This document shows, piece after piece, positions 29,642 through 37,166 of a stretch of 64,000 nt of DNA. The notes under the pieces were generated by a model, which did no database searches, was not told where the DNA came from, and saw only the letters and a program-made list of their open reading frames with translations. Both the position numbers and the translations under genes were made by a program. Within the stretch, counting starts at the first letter, position 1; each line of letters starts with the position of its first letter. Source of the DNA: Mycolicibacter icosiumassiliensis (GTDB lineage Bacteria; Actinomycetota; Actinomycetes; Mycobacteriales; Mycobacteriaceae); contig NZ_LT546166.1 in NCBI RefSeq assembly GCF_900078685.2, positions 1,952,287-2,016,286 of the forward strand. Direction: 5' to 3'.

Positions 29642-31077
29642 ACCCGGGTCTCCTCGCAGGCAGCCTCGCGCGTCGATGTGCCGTTGGTCTGCACCAGGGG
29701 GGCGATTCCTTCGCGCTGCGTGCCCATTGTTGCGCTGGTGGCCGCCACTGGAGGCATTTCCAGGTGGTCGGCCCACATCCGAAGGATCGCCCGCTGATTG
29801 TTCTCGTTATAGCCGACTTGGGCGGTTCCCGGGCCATGGAATAGCTCCGGCGGCAACGCATTCACCACCGGGGTGTCGTCGGCGAGCAGGCCCATCCGTC
29901 CATTGAGCAACAGTTGACGGGCCATGGAGCCGGCAGCGGTGTTGGTCAGCGACACCCAGTTCTCCACGTCATCCTGTTCGAACATGCCCGTGGAGCCAAA
30001 GCACATCAGGTAGGCCTTGTAGGAGTCCTTCTTGAACTGCTCGGGAGCGGCCGCGTCGACCGCGAACCACGAGTACACCTCGGTCTCGTTCGCACTGATC
30101 GGCTGCCAGGTGCGAATCGATATGAACGGCAACACATCTTCGCTGTCCTGAATCTTCGGCCAGTTATGCACCAGGCTCATGTTGGGAAAGCACGATGCCG
30201 CCGAGATCATGAAGCCGTCGTCGGCGACCATGCGCTGGTGGTCGGCTGACCACACGTCCTTGATGCGTCCCACCATGTCGTCGGGGTAGCCGACATAGCG
30301 CATCCGTTCGGTAAAGGTGCCCGGCGGCAGCTTATAGGTCGTACCGCCACCGCAGGTCGCCCAGTAGGTTGCGCCGTCTTTGCGCTTCTGCGCCTTCGGT
30401 TCCCGAAACAGCCCGATATCGACGACAGAGGCGTGGGTATGCGGGGTGTGATACATGTCCCCGGCAAAATTCTCCACGCCGATCTTCCAGTTCGCTTTGA
30501 TACGCCACCGTTGCGGGCCGCGCACCTCAAGGCCGTTGTGGCTCTGCTTGGTGTAGAAGTCGAGATAGAACCTGAAATCGCCGAGAAATTCTTCGAGCGG
30601 GGGAGCTTGCGGGTCAAGGCTGATGAAGATCAGGCCGTTGTAGCTGGCGAGGCTCGGTGCCGGCAACAGGGTCTGGCCTCGCTTGGAAAAGCCGGCCTCG
30701 CCGCCATAGGCCTCTTGGTGGAAGGGCAGGCCGGTAATGCGCCCGTCATTGCGATACGACCAACCGTGGTAGGGGCAGCGGAAATTGGAGGCGTTGCCCA
30801 GCTCTGCGCGGCATAGCTGCATCCCGCGGTGCAGGCACATGTTGAACATGGCCCGCACGTCGCCCTTGGAGTCGCGGGCAATGATGAAGGAGTCGTCCAG
30901 GAGGCGTCGCACGACGTAGTCGCCGTCTTGGGGGATCTCCGACTCATGCGCCGCGAACATCCAGGCGCGACGGAAGAGCCGCTCCTTCTCGAGTTCGAAG
31001 ATCTCGGCGTCGTTGTAGATGTGCGCTGGGATCATTCCCCGCCTGACCTCATCGAGGACATGCCGGTGATCACTCAT
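29638..31077 (-). CDS. Rieske ring-hydroxylating dioxygenase large (alpha) subunit, phthalate-type
   Basis: 479 residues. The N-terminal Rieske domain has C-L-H-R-G (about residue 82) and C-P-Y-H-G-W-S-Y (about 102) as 2Fe-2S ligands. The catalytic domain has the mononuclear iron motif G-V-E-N-F-A-G-D-M-Y-H-T-P-H-T-H. It adds O2 to an aromatic ring to give a cis-dihydrodiol. Resemblance to mycobacterial PhtAa and the downstream decarboxylase plus pca genes point to phthalate 3,4-dioxygenation. No ferredoxin or reductase is encoded nearby. It heads the minus-strand operon, divergent from the IclR gene. Confidence 0.75.
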   Translation of the reverse strand: MSDHRHVLDEVRRGMIPAHIYNDAEIFELEKERLFRRAWMFAAHESEIPQDGDYVVRRLLDDSFIIARDSKGDVRAMFNMCLHRGMQLCRAELGNASNFRCPYHGWSYRNDGRITGLPFHQEAYGGEAGFSKRGQTLLPAPSLASYNGLIFISLDPQAPPLEEFLGDFRFYLDFYTKQSHNGLEVRGPQRWRIKANWKIGVENFAGDMYHTPHTHASVVDIGLFREPKAQKRKDGATYWATCGGGTTYKLPPGTFTERMRYVGYPDDMVGRIKDVWSADHQRMVADDGFMISAASCFPNMSLVHNWPKIQDSEDVLPFISIRTWQPISANETEVYSWFAVDAAAPEQFKKDSYKAYLMCFGSTGMFEQDDVENWVSLTNTAAGSMARQLLLNGRMGLLADDTPVVNALPPELFHGPGTAQVGYNENNQRAILRMWADHLEMPPVAATSATMGTQREGIAPLVQTNGTSTREAACEETRV

Positions 31078-31109
31078 CGATGCTGCTCCAGTCGTGAAGG
31101 CCCGCGTTA

Positions 31110-31122
31110 TCTGTTATGCAGA
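31110..31122. promoter_or_regulatory. Candidate IclR operator 1
   Basis: TCTGTTATGCAGA, dyad TCTG-N5-CAGA, 32 nt before the dioxygenase start. It differs at one base from operator 2 at 31194-31206. Confidence 0.5.
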
Positions 31123-31186
31123 GAAGAGCGCCGGGGCGTAGCGAAAACTTTGCCAGGATTACCGTTTAGAGGTCAACAACGCTGAC

Positions 31187-31206
31187 TACTATCTCTGGTA
31201 TGCAGA
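31187..31206. promoter_or_regulatory. Candidate IclR operator 2 over its own start
   Basis: TCTGGTATGCAGA (31194-31206) covers ATG 31200 of the IclR gene. TACTAT (31187-31192) lies 7 nt before the ATG, so transcription probably begins at the start codon and the operator overlaps it, suiting autorepression. Confidence 0.5.
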
Positions 31207-32018
31207 ATTACGAGTCCCTCTGGCCGGCTGGTGACGGTAGTGACGCCGGGGCTCGGGATTCGGGTGTGCCGCAGTATCCGATCGGATCGGTGGATAGGGC
31301 GCTGAAGCTGCTCCTGTTGCTGGGCGAGCAGCCGCAGATTCGATTGACGGACGCGGCGAAGCACTTGGACGTCGCATCTTCGACAGCCCACCGCCTGTTG
31401 GCGATGCTGCAATATCGGGGCTTCGTCCGACAAGATCCGGCGTCCAAGGCGTATCACCCCGGGCCCGCGCTGATGAGCGTGGCGTTCTCGGTGTTCAACC
31501 GCATCGATATCGAAGGCGCGGCAAAGCCGGTCCTGCTCCGCCTCAGTGAACGCCTGAACGAGTCAGTGCACCTTGGAATGCTGGAGGGCTCAGGCGTTCG
31601 CTTCATCGCAGCCGCCGAGGGGCAGGCCGCCGTCCGGGTCGCCTCGCGGCTCGGCCGGACCATGCCCGCGCACTGCACCTCGACCGGCAAGGCGCTGCTG
31701 GCGCGCCTGTCGGACGCCGACATCGCCCGCCTGTATCCGACCGAAGAGCTGACGCGGGTGACTACACATTCGGTCGGCACCAGGACGGAGCTGCAGCGCG
31801 AGCTCGGTCGGATACGGCAGCAGGGCTATGCGGTGAATCGGGAGGGGAGTGAGGAAGGCGTCGCCTCGGTCGCGGTGCCCATTCTCACCCGTGCGCCGGG
31901 GGTGCTGCTGGCGCTCAATGCTGCGGCGCCCGTTCACCGATTGAGCAGTGCGCAGTACCGCAAAGTGGCAGCTGTGCTGGTCGAGGCGGCCAAAGAGATA
32001 GGAGACCAGATCGGCTAG
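31200..32018 (+). CDS. IclR family regulator of the aromatic operon
   Basis: 272 residues. The N-terminal winged HTH (S-V-D-R-A-L-K-L-L-L-L-L, then LDVASSTAHRLLAML) begins near residue 29, and the C-terminal IclR effector domain has G-R-T-M-P-A-H-C-T-S-T-G-K-A-L-L and a late V-A-V-P-I-L. About 28 residues precede the HTH, so a GTG near 31265 is an alternative start. It is divergent from the dioxygenase operon, and PcaR/PhtR-type IclR proteins commonly control such genes. Confidence 0.85.
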   Translation: MQNYESLWPAGDGSDAGARDSGVPQYPIGSVDRALKLLLLLGEQPQIRLTDAAKHLDVASSTAHRLLAMLQYRGFVRQDPASKAYHPGPALMSVAFSVFNRIDIEGAAKPVLLRLSERLNESVHLGMLEGSGVRFIAAAEGQAAVRVASRLGRTMPAHCTSTGKALLARLSDADIARLYPTEELTRVTTHSVGTRTELQRELGRIRQQGYAVNREGSEEGVASVAVPILTRAPGVLLALNAAAPVHRLSSAQYRKVAAVLVEAAKEIGDQIG

Positions 32019-32021
32019 CAG

Positions 32022-32714
32022 CTACGAGGGGGCCAACAGCAACTGCGCCCGCCGTGCCAATAGGCGACGTACCGCATCGTCCATGTGTTCGTCGATCAGT
32101 CGGATCACCAGATCTTCGTTGCCGGACCCGATCGCCTTGCGCAGCAAGACATGTTCGGTGACCTGCTCGCGCAGGTCGGGATAGGCCTCTTCGAGTTCGC
32201 CGAGCAGGATTCGAGTTTCCGACAGCAGGGTCCGCATCGCCCGGTGCAGTCGAGGACTGCCGGCGCACTCGACCAGTACTTCATGGAACGCCTGGTCGGC
32301 GTCGGCCGCCGCCGTGCCGTCGCCTCGAGTGGCGGCAACCCGCAGGGCCTCCACCGGGGCACGCAGGCGCGCTGCCGCGCCGCGGGGGTCGCCGCGCAGC
32401 ACCTCGATCGCGGCGGCGCGTTCGATGGCCTTGCGGGCCTGATACACGTCGCGGACGTCGTCATCGGTGAGTTCGACGACGAAGATGCCCCGGTTGCGTT
32501 CGCTGCGCAGCAACCCTTCGGCCACCAGTCGTTGCATCGCCTCCCGTACCGGTCCGCGCGACACCGCGAACTGTGCGGCCAGACCCGCTTCGCCGAGTTG
32601 TTGACCCGGTGCCAGCCGGCCGCGGGTGATCGCCTCCCGGAGTCGTTCGGCGATCAGCTCGGCCGTCGAGGCCCGGCTCAGCGGCTCGAACCCGGCATCG
32701 TGTGAGATTGTCAT
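32022..32714 (-). CDS. GntR/FadR-family (FCD) regulator
   Basis: 230 residues. The N-terminal winged HTH (A-E-L-I-A-E-R-L-R-E-A-I-T-R-G, FAVSRGPVREAMQRL) is followed by a helical FCD domain with Asp and His positions suited to a metal/carboxylate ligand (A-D-Q-A-F-H, a late H-M-D-D). ATG 32714 overlaps the stop of the adjoining racemase-family gene (ATGA). It probably senses an organic acid and controls the divergent cluster at 34.2 kb. Confidence 0.85.
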   Translation of the reverse strand: MTISHDAGFEPLSRASTAELIAERLREAITRGRLAPGQQLGEAGLAAQFAVSRGPVREAMQRLVAEGLLRSERNRGIFVVELTDDDVRDVYQARKAIERAAAIEVLRGDPRGAAARLRAPVEALRVAATRGDGTAAADADQAFHEVLVECAGSPRLHRAMRTLLSETRILLGELEEAYPDLREQVTEHVLLRKAIGSGNEDLVIRLIDEHMDDAVRRLLARRAQLLLAPS

Positions 32715-33433
32715 CGCCCATCCTCGAACAATGCGCCCAGCCCGGTAGTCCGCCGGGTGATACCGGCGATGCGCAAACCTTCCCACACCGTCACCGCATT
32801 GGCGGTCAGTACCGGCTTGCCGAGTAGCTGCTCGAGTTCGTCGACCTGGGCGACGGTGTGCATGGCGGTGTCGGGGATCAACAGCGCCTCTGCCCGGGGC
32901 GAATCATTGCGCAGCGCCAACTCCCGAACCTGATTCGGCGTCAGCCGGCCCACCTGCGCGGCGGTGGGGATACCCGCATCGCCCATCGCTTCGACGGTGA
33001 CACCTTGGGCGGCAACGAAGTTCACGAACAGCTCGGCGATGTCGCGCGGATAGCTGGCGGCCACCGCGACGCGGCGGCAGCCGAGCGCGGCCAACGCGTG
33101 CACGAACGCGAACGAGGTGCTCGAGGCGGGCACACCGGCGTCCGCTGCCAGCCGATCGACCTGCTCGGCGGCGCCGCTCGGCCCGAACACGAAGCTGCCC
33201 GATGTGCACGCCCAGACCACCGCGGCAGGCCGCTGCGGAGCCAGCAACGCCGCCCCGTGGGCGAGTTTGACTGTGCTGCCGAGATCCAACAACTCTGGTA
33301 CGGCATGCAGGTCGGTGCCGTAGATGTGCACCACGGGCAGGCTCACGTCCAGCAGGCGAGCGGCGCGCGGGTAGTCGGACTCGGCGGCGTGGTCGGGATA
33401 GATGAACCCGACCGTCGGTGGCGCGGCGGTCAT
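32711..33433 (-). CDS. Asp/Glu racemase superfamily protein 1 (maleate isomerase/arylmalonate decarboxylase type)
   Basis: 240 residues. Two-lobed fold with a G-F-I-Y-P start. Cys76 sits in W-A-C-T-S-G-S, one of two catalytic cysteines of this superfamily. The second position, equivalent to Cys in its neighbour, is Asp188 (L-I-P-D-T-A-M-H-T). With one catalytic cysteine it may not racemise; a decarboxylase, lyase or partner role is possible. The start overlaps the end of racemase-family gene 2, and the stop overlaps the GntR start. Confidence 0.75.
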   Translation of the reverse strand: MTAAPPTVGFIYPDHAAESDYPRAARLLDVSLPVVHIYGTDLHAVPELLDLGSTVKLAHGAALLAPQRPAAVVWACTSGSFVFGPSGAAEQVDRLAADAGVPASSTSFAFVHALAALGCRRVAVAASYPRDIAELFVNFVAAQGVTVEAMGDAGIPTAAQVGRLTPNQVRELALRNDSPRAEALLIPDTAMHTVAQVDELEQLLGKPVLTANAVTVWEGLRIAGITRRTTGLGALFEDGR

Positions 33434-34209
33434 TGCGGGGCTCCGGTGAAGACGTCGCGGAGCCATCGGCCGGGGCCCATCATCGGCAGGTCCATCCGGC
33501 CCAGGCAGGCCCACATCGTCAGTTGGTTGGCGGTGAGGATCGGTTTACCCAGCATCTGCTCCAGCGGCGCGATGATGTCGTAGGTCCGCAGATTGGTGCA
33601 GCTGACGAAGATGGCCTGCGACTCCGGGCGATCGGCAGCCAGGATCCGCTCGGCCACGGTGCGGTAGTTGACCTTCCAGATGCCCCCTCCCAGTCCCAGA
33701 TAGTCCGAGTGCAGCACCGACACCCCGAGCTGATTCAAGAACACCCGCAGCAAGTCGGTCAGCTCCTCGTCGTAGGGGGTCAGCACACTGATCCGCGAGA
33801 TGTCCAGCGCGATAATCGCTTCAGCCAGTGCTCCCGACGTGGTGACCGCGGTCTTGGCGCCGGCGGCCTCGATCGCGGAGACCAAGGTCTTCTCGTACTC
33901 GACACCGTGGATGAAGCTGCCCGACGCGCACAGATAGGCAACCACCTCGGGTTCGACGTGCAGCACGTCGCGGGTCGCCGCCTGGAGATGGTGGGTGTCG
34001 GAGACCAGCTCGGCCATCGCCCGGCTGACCGGGACGGGTTCGTAGTGGGTGCGGGCCAGGTGCAGCGTCACCTCGGCGGGGATCCAGCGCCACAGTTCCC
34101 GTTCGATAGCCAGATCGAACGGGGCGATGATGCCGACACCGCGTTGATCGATCGGCCCGTCGAAGTCCGGCAATTCCGGAAACTGGGACAGATCCATGGG
34201 TTTCCCCAT
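33430..34209 (-). CDS. Asp/Glu racemase superfamily protein 2 (maleate isomerase/EutA type)
   Basis: 259 residues from ATG 34209. Both catalytic cysteines are present: Cys94 (Y-L-C-A-S-G-S) and Cys204 (V-S-C-T-N-L-R-T-Y). This matches maleate cis-trans isomerase and EutA proteins of ectoine-utilisation clusters. An in-frame ATG at 34254 exists, but it lies inside the predicted -10 box, and ATG 34209 has GGGGGTGG before it. It is first in a minus-strand unit with racemase-family gene 1 and gntR. Confidence 0.75.
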   Translation of the reverse strand: MGKPMDLSQFPELPDFDGPIDQRGVGIIAPFDLAIERELWRWIPAEVTLHLARTHYEPVPVSRAMAELVSDTHHLQAATRDVLHVEPEVVAYLCASGSFIHGVEYEKTLVSAIEAAGAKTAVTTSGALAEAIIALDISRISVLTPYDEELTDLLRVFLNQLGVSVLHSDYLGLGGGIWKVNYRTVAERILAADRPESQAIFVSCTNLRTYDIIAPLEQMLGKPILTANQLTMWACLGRMDLPMMGPGRWLRDVFTGAPQ

Positions 34210-34238
34210 ACCGACGTTCCACCCCCAGGCCAGCCCTG

Positions 34239-34281
34239 GATTGTTGACAATCATACGATCTGTTTTTACGGTGTCAATGTG
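34239..34281. promoter_or_regulatory. Divergent promoter with palindromic GntR-type operator
   Basis: GATTGTTGACAATC (34239-34252) has 6-bp arms and fits the TTGT-N2-ACAA pattern of FadR-type GntR sites. Plus strand: TTGACA (34244-34249), 17 nt, TACGGT (34267-34272), GTG 34279 at the transcription start. Minus strand: TTGACA (34277-34272), 16 nt, TATGAT (34255-34250). The palindrome overlaps the plus -35 and the minus -10. Confidence 0.55.
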
Positions 34282-35247
34282 GACGCGCGGCCGGTGGTGA
34301 CCGTCCAGCACGGCGAGGCGGTTCCCGCCCAACTCGATTCGATCAGCGCGGACGCGGAGCTGCGCATGGTTCCGTCGTCGCGGCTGGGTGATGCGATCGA
34401 CGGTGCCGACGTGCTGTTCTTGTACGATTTCTCTTCGCCCGCACTGGAATCGGTGTGGTCATCCGCCGCTGCGCTGCGCTGGGTGCAGGTCGCCGCCATC
34501 GGGGTAGACGCCGTGTTGTTCGACGGACTGATCGACAGCGATGTCGTCGTCACCAATTCGCGCGGCATCTTCGAGGAACCCATCGCGGAGTACGTGCTGG
34601 GACAGATCCTGGCCTTCGCCAAGGACTTCCGACGGTCCTGGGACGCTCAGCGTGGACATCGGTGGCAGCACTTCGACAGTGAGCCGATTGCCGGCGCATC
34701 GGTCACGATCATCGGGCCGGGGCCGGTCGGGCGGGCCATCGCCCGGCTGTTGCGCGCAGTCGGAATGTCGGTACGCGGCGTCGGTCGCGGCGCCCGCGAG
34801 GATCCCGACTTCGGCTCGATCACCACCGATGTGCTCGTCGCGGTGGCCGACGCCGACTATGTGGTGCTGGCGGCGCCATTGACACCGCAGACCCGGGGCA
34901 TGGTCAATGCCGGCGTGCTGGACGCGATGCGGCCGACGGCGCGACTGATCAACGTGGGGCGCGGCGAGTTGGTAGACACCGGCGCGTTGGTGGCGGCGCT
35001 GCAGGACGGTGTCATTGCCGGCGCGGCCCTCGATGTCGTCGACCCAGAACCGCTCCCGGCGGATCATCCGCTGTGGAGCGCACCCAACGTCAGCCTGACC
35101 CCGCACAACAGCGGTGACATCCGGGGTTGGCGGAATCTGTTGCAGCAGCAGTTCATCACCAACTTCAAGCGATATGTGACTGGGCAGCCACTGCACAACG
35201 TCGTCGACAAGCGGATGACCCGGTACGCATCCAGTGGAACCGGTTGA
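34279..35247 (+). CDS. D-2-hydroxyacid dehydrogenase
   Basis: 322 residues. NAD-binding motif I-I-G-P-G-P-V-G-R-A-I-A. The catalytic triad of the family is present: Arg in V-G-R-G-E-L-V-D, Glu in V-V-D-P-E-P-L-P, and His in L-T-P-H-N-S-G. It interconverts a D-2-hydroxyacid and a 2-oxoacid. GTG 34279 coincides with the predicted transcription start, so it is probably leaderless. The amidase starts 10 nt after its stop. Confidence 0.82.
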   Translation: MDARPVVTVQHGEAVPAQLDSISADAELRMVPSSRLGDAIDGADVLFLYDFSSPALESVWSSAAALRWVQVAAIGVDAVLFDGLIDSDVVVTNSRGIFEEPIAEYVLGQILAFAKDFRRSWDAQRGHRWQHFDSEPIAGASVTIIGPGPVGRAIARLLRAVGMSVRGVGRGAREDPDFGSITTDVLVAVADADYVVLAAPLTPQTRGMVNAGVLDAMRPTARLINVGRGELVDTGALVAALQDGVIAGAALDVVDPEPLPADHPLWSAPNVSLTPHNSGDIRGWRNLLQQQFITNFKRYVTGQPLHNVVDKRMTRYASSGTG

Positions 35248-35257
35248 GGGGGCGCAG

Positions 35258-36628
35258 ATGACCGAGCCGACTGAACTGACCGCCCTGCAACTGGTCGCCG
35301 CCTATACCTCCGGCGAGCTTTCACCGGTTGAAGCCACCGCCGCCGCGCTCGCGGCGATCAGCGAACGCGACGGCGAAGTCAACGCCTTCTGTCTGGTCGA
35401 CGAGGAGGCCGCGCTGTCGGAGGCTCGCAAGTCCGAGGTTCGTTGGAGCGGCAACTACACCAAGGGTCTGCTCGACGGGGTGCCGATCGCGATCAAAGAC
35501 GTCTTTCAGACCGCCGGTTGGCCGACCCTGCGGGGATCGCTGCTCACCGACGCGGCGGGACCGTGGCCCGACGACAGTCCGGCGGTGGACAAGATCCGCA
35601 ACGACGGCATGGTGCTCCTGGGCAAGACGACCACTCCGGAACTGGCGTGGAAGGGCGTCACCGACAGTCCGCGCACCGGCGTCACCCGCAACCCCGCCGA
35701 CACCACTCGAACCGCGGGCGGCTCCTCGGGCGGCAGCGCCGCCGCGGTCGCCGCCGGGATGGCGCCCCTAGCCATCGGCACCGACGGTGGCGGAAGTATC
35801 CGGATTCCCGCGAGTTTCTGCGGGGTAGTCGGCTTCAAACCCACTCATGGGCGCGTCCCGATGTATCCGATCAGCCCCTTCGGGCCGCTGGCACATGCCG
35901 GCCCGATCACCCGGACCGTTGAGGACGCCGCCGTGCTGATGGACATCATCGCGCTGCCGGACTTTCGCGACCCCACATCGTTGCCGGCGACATTGACGAC
36001 CTACCGCGGCGAAGTCCGGCGCGACGTAGTCGGTCTCGACGTCGCGTATTCGCCCACTCTGGGCTATGTCGACGTCGACCCGCAGATCGAGTCCGCGGTG
36101 GCCGAGGCGGTTCAGGCTCTAGCAGACGCGGGATTGAACGTCGTGGCCGCCGATCCCGGCTTTGCCGATCCGATCGACGCGTTCGAGGTGCTGTGGGCAA
36201 CTGGGGCGGCAGGCAGCTTGCGTGGCCGGGAACGTGACCGCGGGCTCGTTGACCCCGGGCTGGCGGACATGTGGGACCGGGGGACGGCAGTGTCAGGCGT
36301 CGACTATCTGGCCGCCCGCCAGGTCAGTGTGGATCTGGGTGTGGCCATGGGGCGCTTCCACGAACGGCACAACCTACTGATCACGCCGACCACACCGATT
36401 GCGGCCTTCGCCGCCGGCCACGACGTGCCGGTCGATTCCGACCTGCGGTGGTGGGCGCAGTGGACACCTTTCACGTACCCGTTCAACATGACTCAACAGC
36501 CGGCGCTGAGCATCCCGATCGGCGTCACGGCGGAGGGTCTGCCGATCGGTATGCAGATCATCGGTCCCCGGCACAGCGATGATCTGGTGTTGGCGGCGGG
36601 CTTGTTCGCCGAGCGGGTCTTGGCCTGA
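35258..36628 (+). CDS. Amidase-signature amidohydrolase
   Basis: 456 residues. The Ser-cisSer-Lys triad is visible: Lys80 (A-I-K-D-V-F), Ser156 in T-A-G-G-S-S-G-G-S, and Ser180 in G-T-D-G-G-G-S-I-R. It is distinct from GatA in this window and lacks GatBC partners nearby, so it hydrolyses a small amide. ATG 35258 has GAGGGGG upstream. The unit with the dehydrogenase and the two racemase-like proteins suggests an amide- and hydroxyacid-yielding catabolic route; the substrate is unknown. Confidence 0.85.
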   Translation: MTEPTELTALQLVAAYTSGELSPVEATAAALAAISERDGEVNAFCLVDEEAALSEARKSEVRWSGNYTKGLLDGVPIAIKDVFQTAGWPTLRGSLLTDAAGPWPDDSPAVDKIRNDGMVLLGKTTTPELAWKGVTDSPRTGVTRNPADTTRTAGGSSGGSAAAVAAGMAPLAIGTDGGGSIRIPASFCGVVGFKPTHGRVPMYPISPFGPLAHAGPITRTVEDAAVLMDIIALPDFRDPTSLPATLTTYRGEVRRDVVGLDVAYSPTLGYVDVDPQIESAVAEAVQALADAGLNVVAADPGFADPIDAFEVLWATGAAGSLRGRERDRGLVDPGLADMWDRGTAVSGVDYLAARQVSVDLGVAMGRFHERHNLLITPTTPIAAFAAGHDVPVDSDLRWWAQWTPFTYPFNMTQQPALSIPIGVTAEGLPIGMQIIGPRHSDDLVLAAGLFAERVLA

Positions 36629-36647
36629 CCGGTCCGTCACTGCATCG

Positions 36648-37139
36648 CTAGGCCCTGGTGAAGGCCAACTGTTCGCCGACCGCACCGGCCATCCATAAGT
36701 CGTTGCAGGCGGCGGCCATCTCGGTCAGGCCGTCCTCGATCGTGGCGAAGACATTGCCGGGCACCCATCCGACGTCGCCGTTGACCAAGAGATTGTTGCG
36801 GCCGTAGAAGATCGCCAAGTCGGTGGCGCCCACCGGTGAATTCGCTTGACCGTCCTTGTCATAACCGTAGGCGGGGTTGCCGATGTCAGCGGCGTCGAAG
36901 TCGAAGAAGCAGACGTCACCGGGGATCGGCGTGATCGTGGTGTTCTCCCGGCCCGGAGAGCCCAAGGGCGGCAACAGTGTGTAGACCTCGTTGCGGGCGT
37001 ATTTGCCGTGATAGGCCTGGCCCGCGACGGGCAGCGCTTCCCAGACCACCGCGCAGGTCAGCGGTGCCTGTTCGTCGAGCAGTCGCGCCCGGCACGACAC
37101 CCCACGTCCGGTCAGCGTGATGGACAGGAAACGTGCCAC
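36648..37139 (-). CDS. DUF3830 (cyclophilin-like fold) protein
   Basis: 163 residues, full DUF3830: G-V-S-C-R-A-R-L-L-D-E-Q-A-P near the N-terminus, then Y-H-G-K-Y-A-R-N-E-V-Y, P-G-R-E-N-T-T-I-T-P-I-P-G-D and I-F-Y-G-R-N-N-L. The family is structurally cyclophilin-like with no known reaction. In other bacteria I recall it beside amidases, Asp/Glu racemases and hydroxyacid dehydrogenases, as here. Start GTG 37139 follows GGGAAGGGA. It lies 27 nt after ectD on the same strand and converges with the amidase. Confidence 0.75.
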   Translation of the reverse strand: MARFLSITLTGRGVSCRARLLDEQAPLTCAVVWEALPVAGQAYHGKYARNEVYTLLPPLGSPGRENTTITPIPGDVCFFDFDAADIGNPAYGYDKDGQANSPVGATDLAIFYGRNNLLVNGDVGWVPGNVFATIEDGLTEMAAACNDLWMAGAVGEQLAFTRA

Positions 37140-37166
37140 AGCAGTCCCTTCCCTCCCCGGCCGGGT

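Noticed and set aside
32711..36628. Nicotinate/maleamate degradation
   Set aside because: A maleate-isomerase-like fold and an amidase are present, but the amidase is of the signature family rather than the NicF type and the upstream nicotinate enzymes are missing.
32022..37139. Ectoine degradation (eut/doe) cluster
   Set aside because: Only the EutA-like racemase family fits; the DoeA/EutD hydrolase and DoeB/EutE deacetylase are absent.
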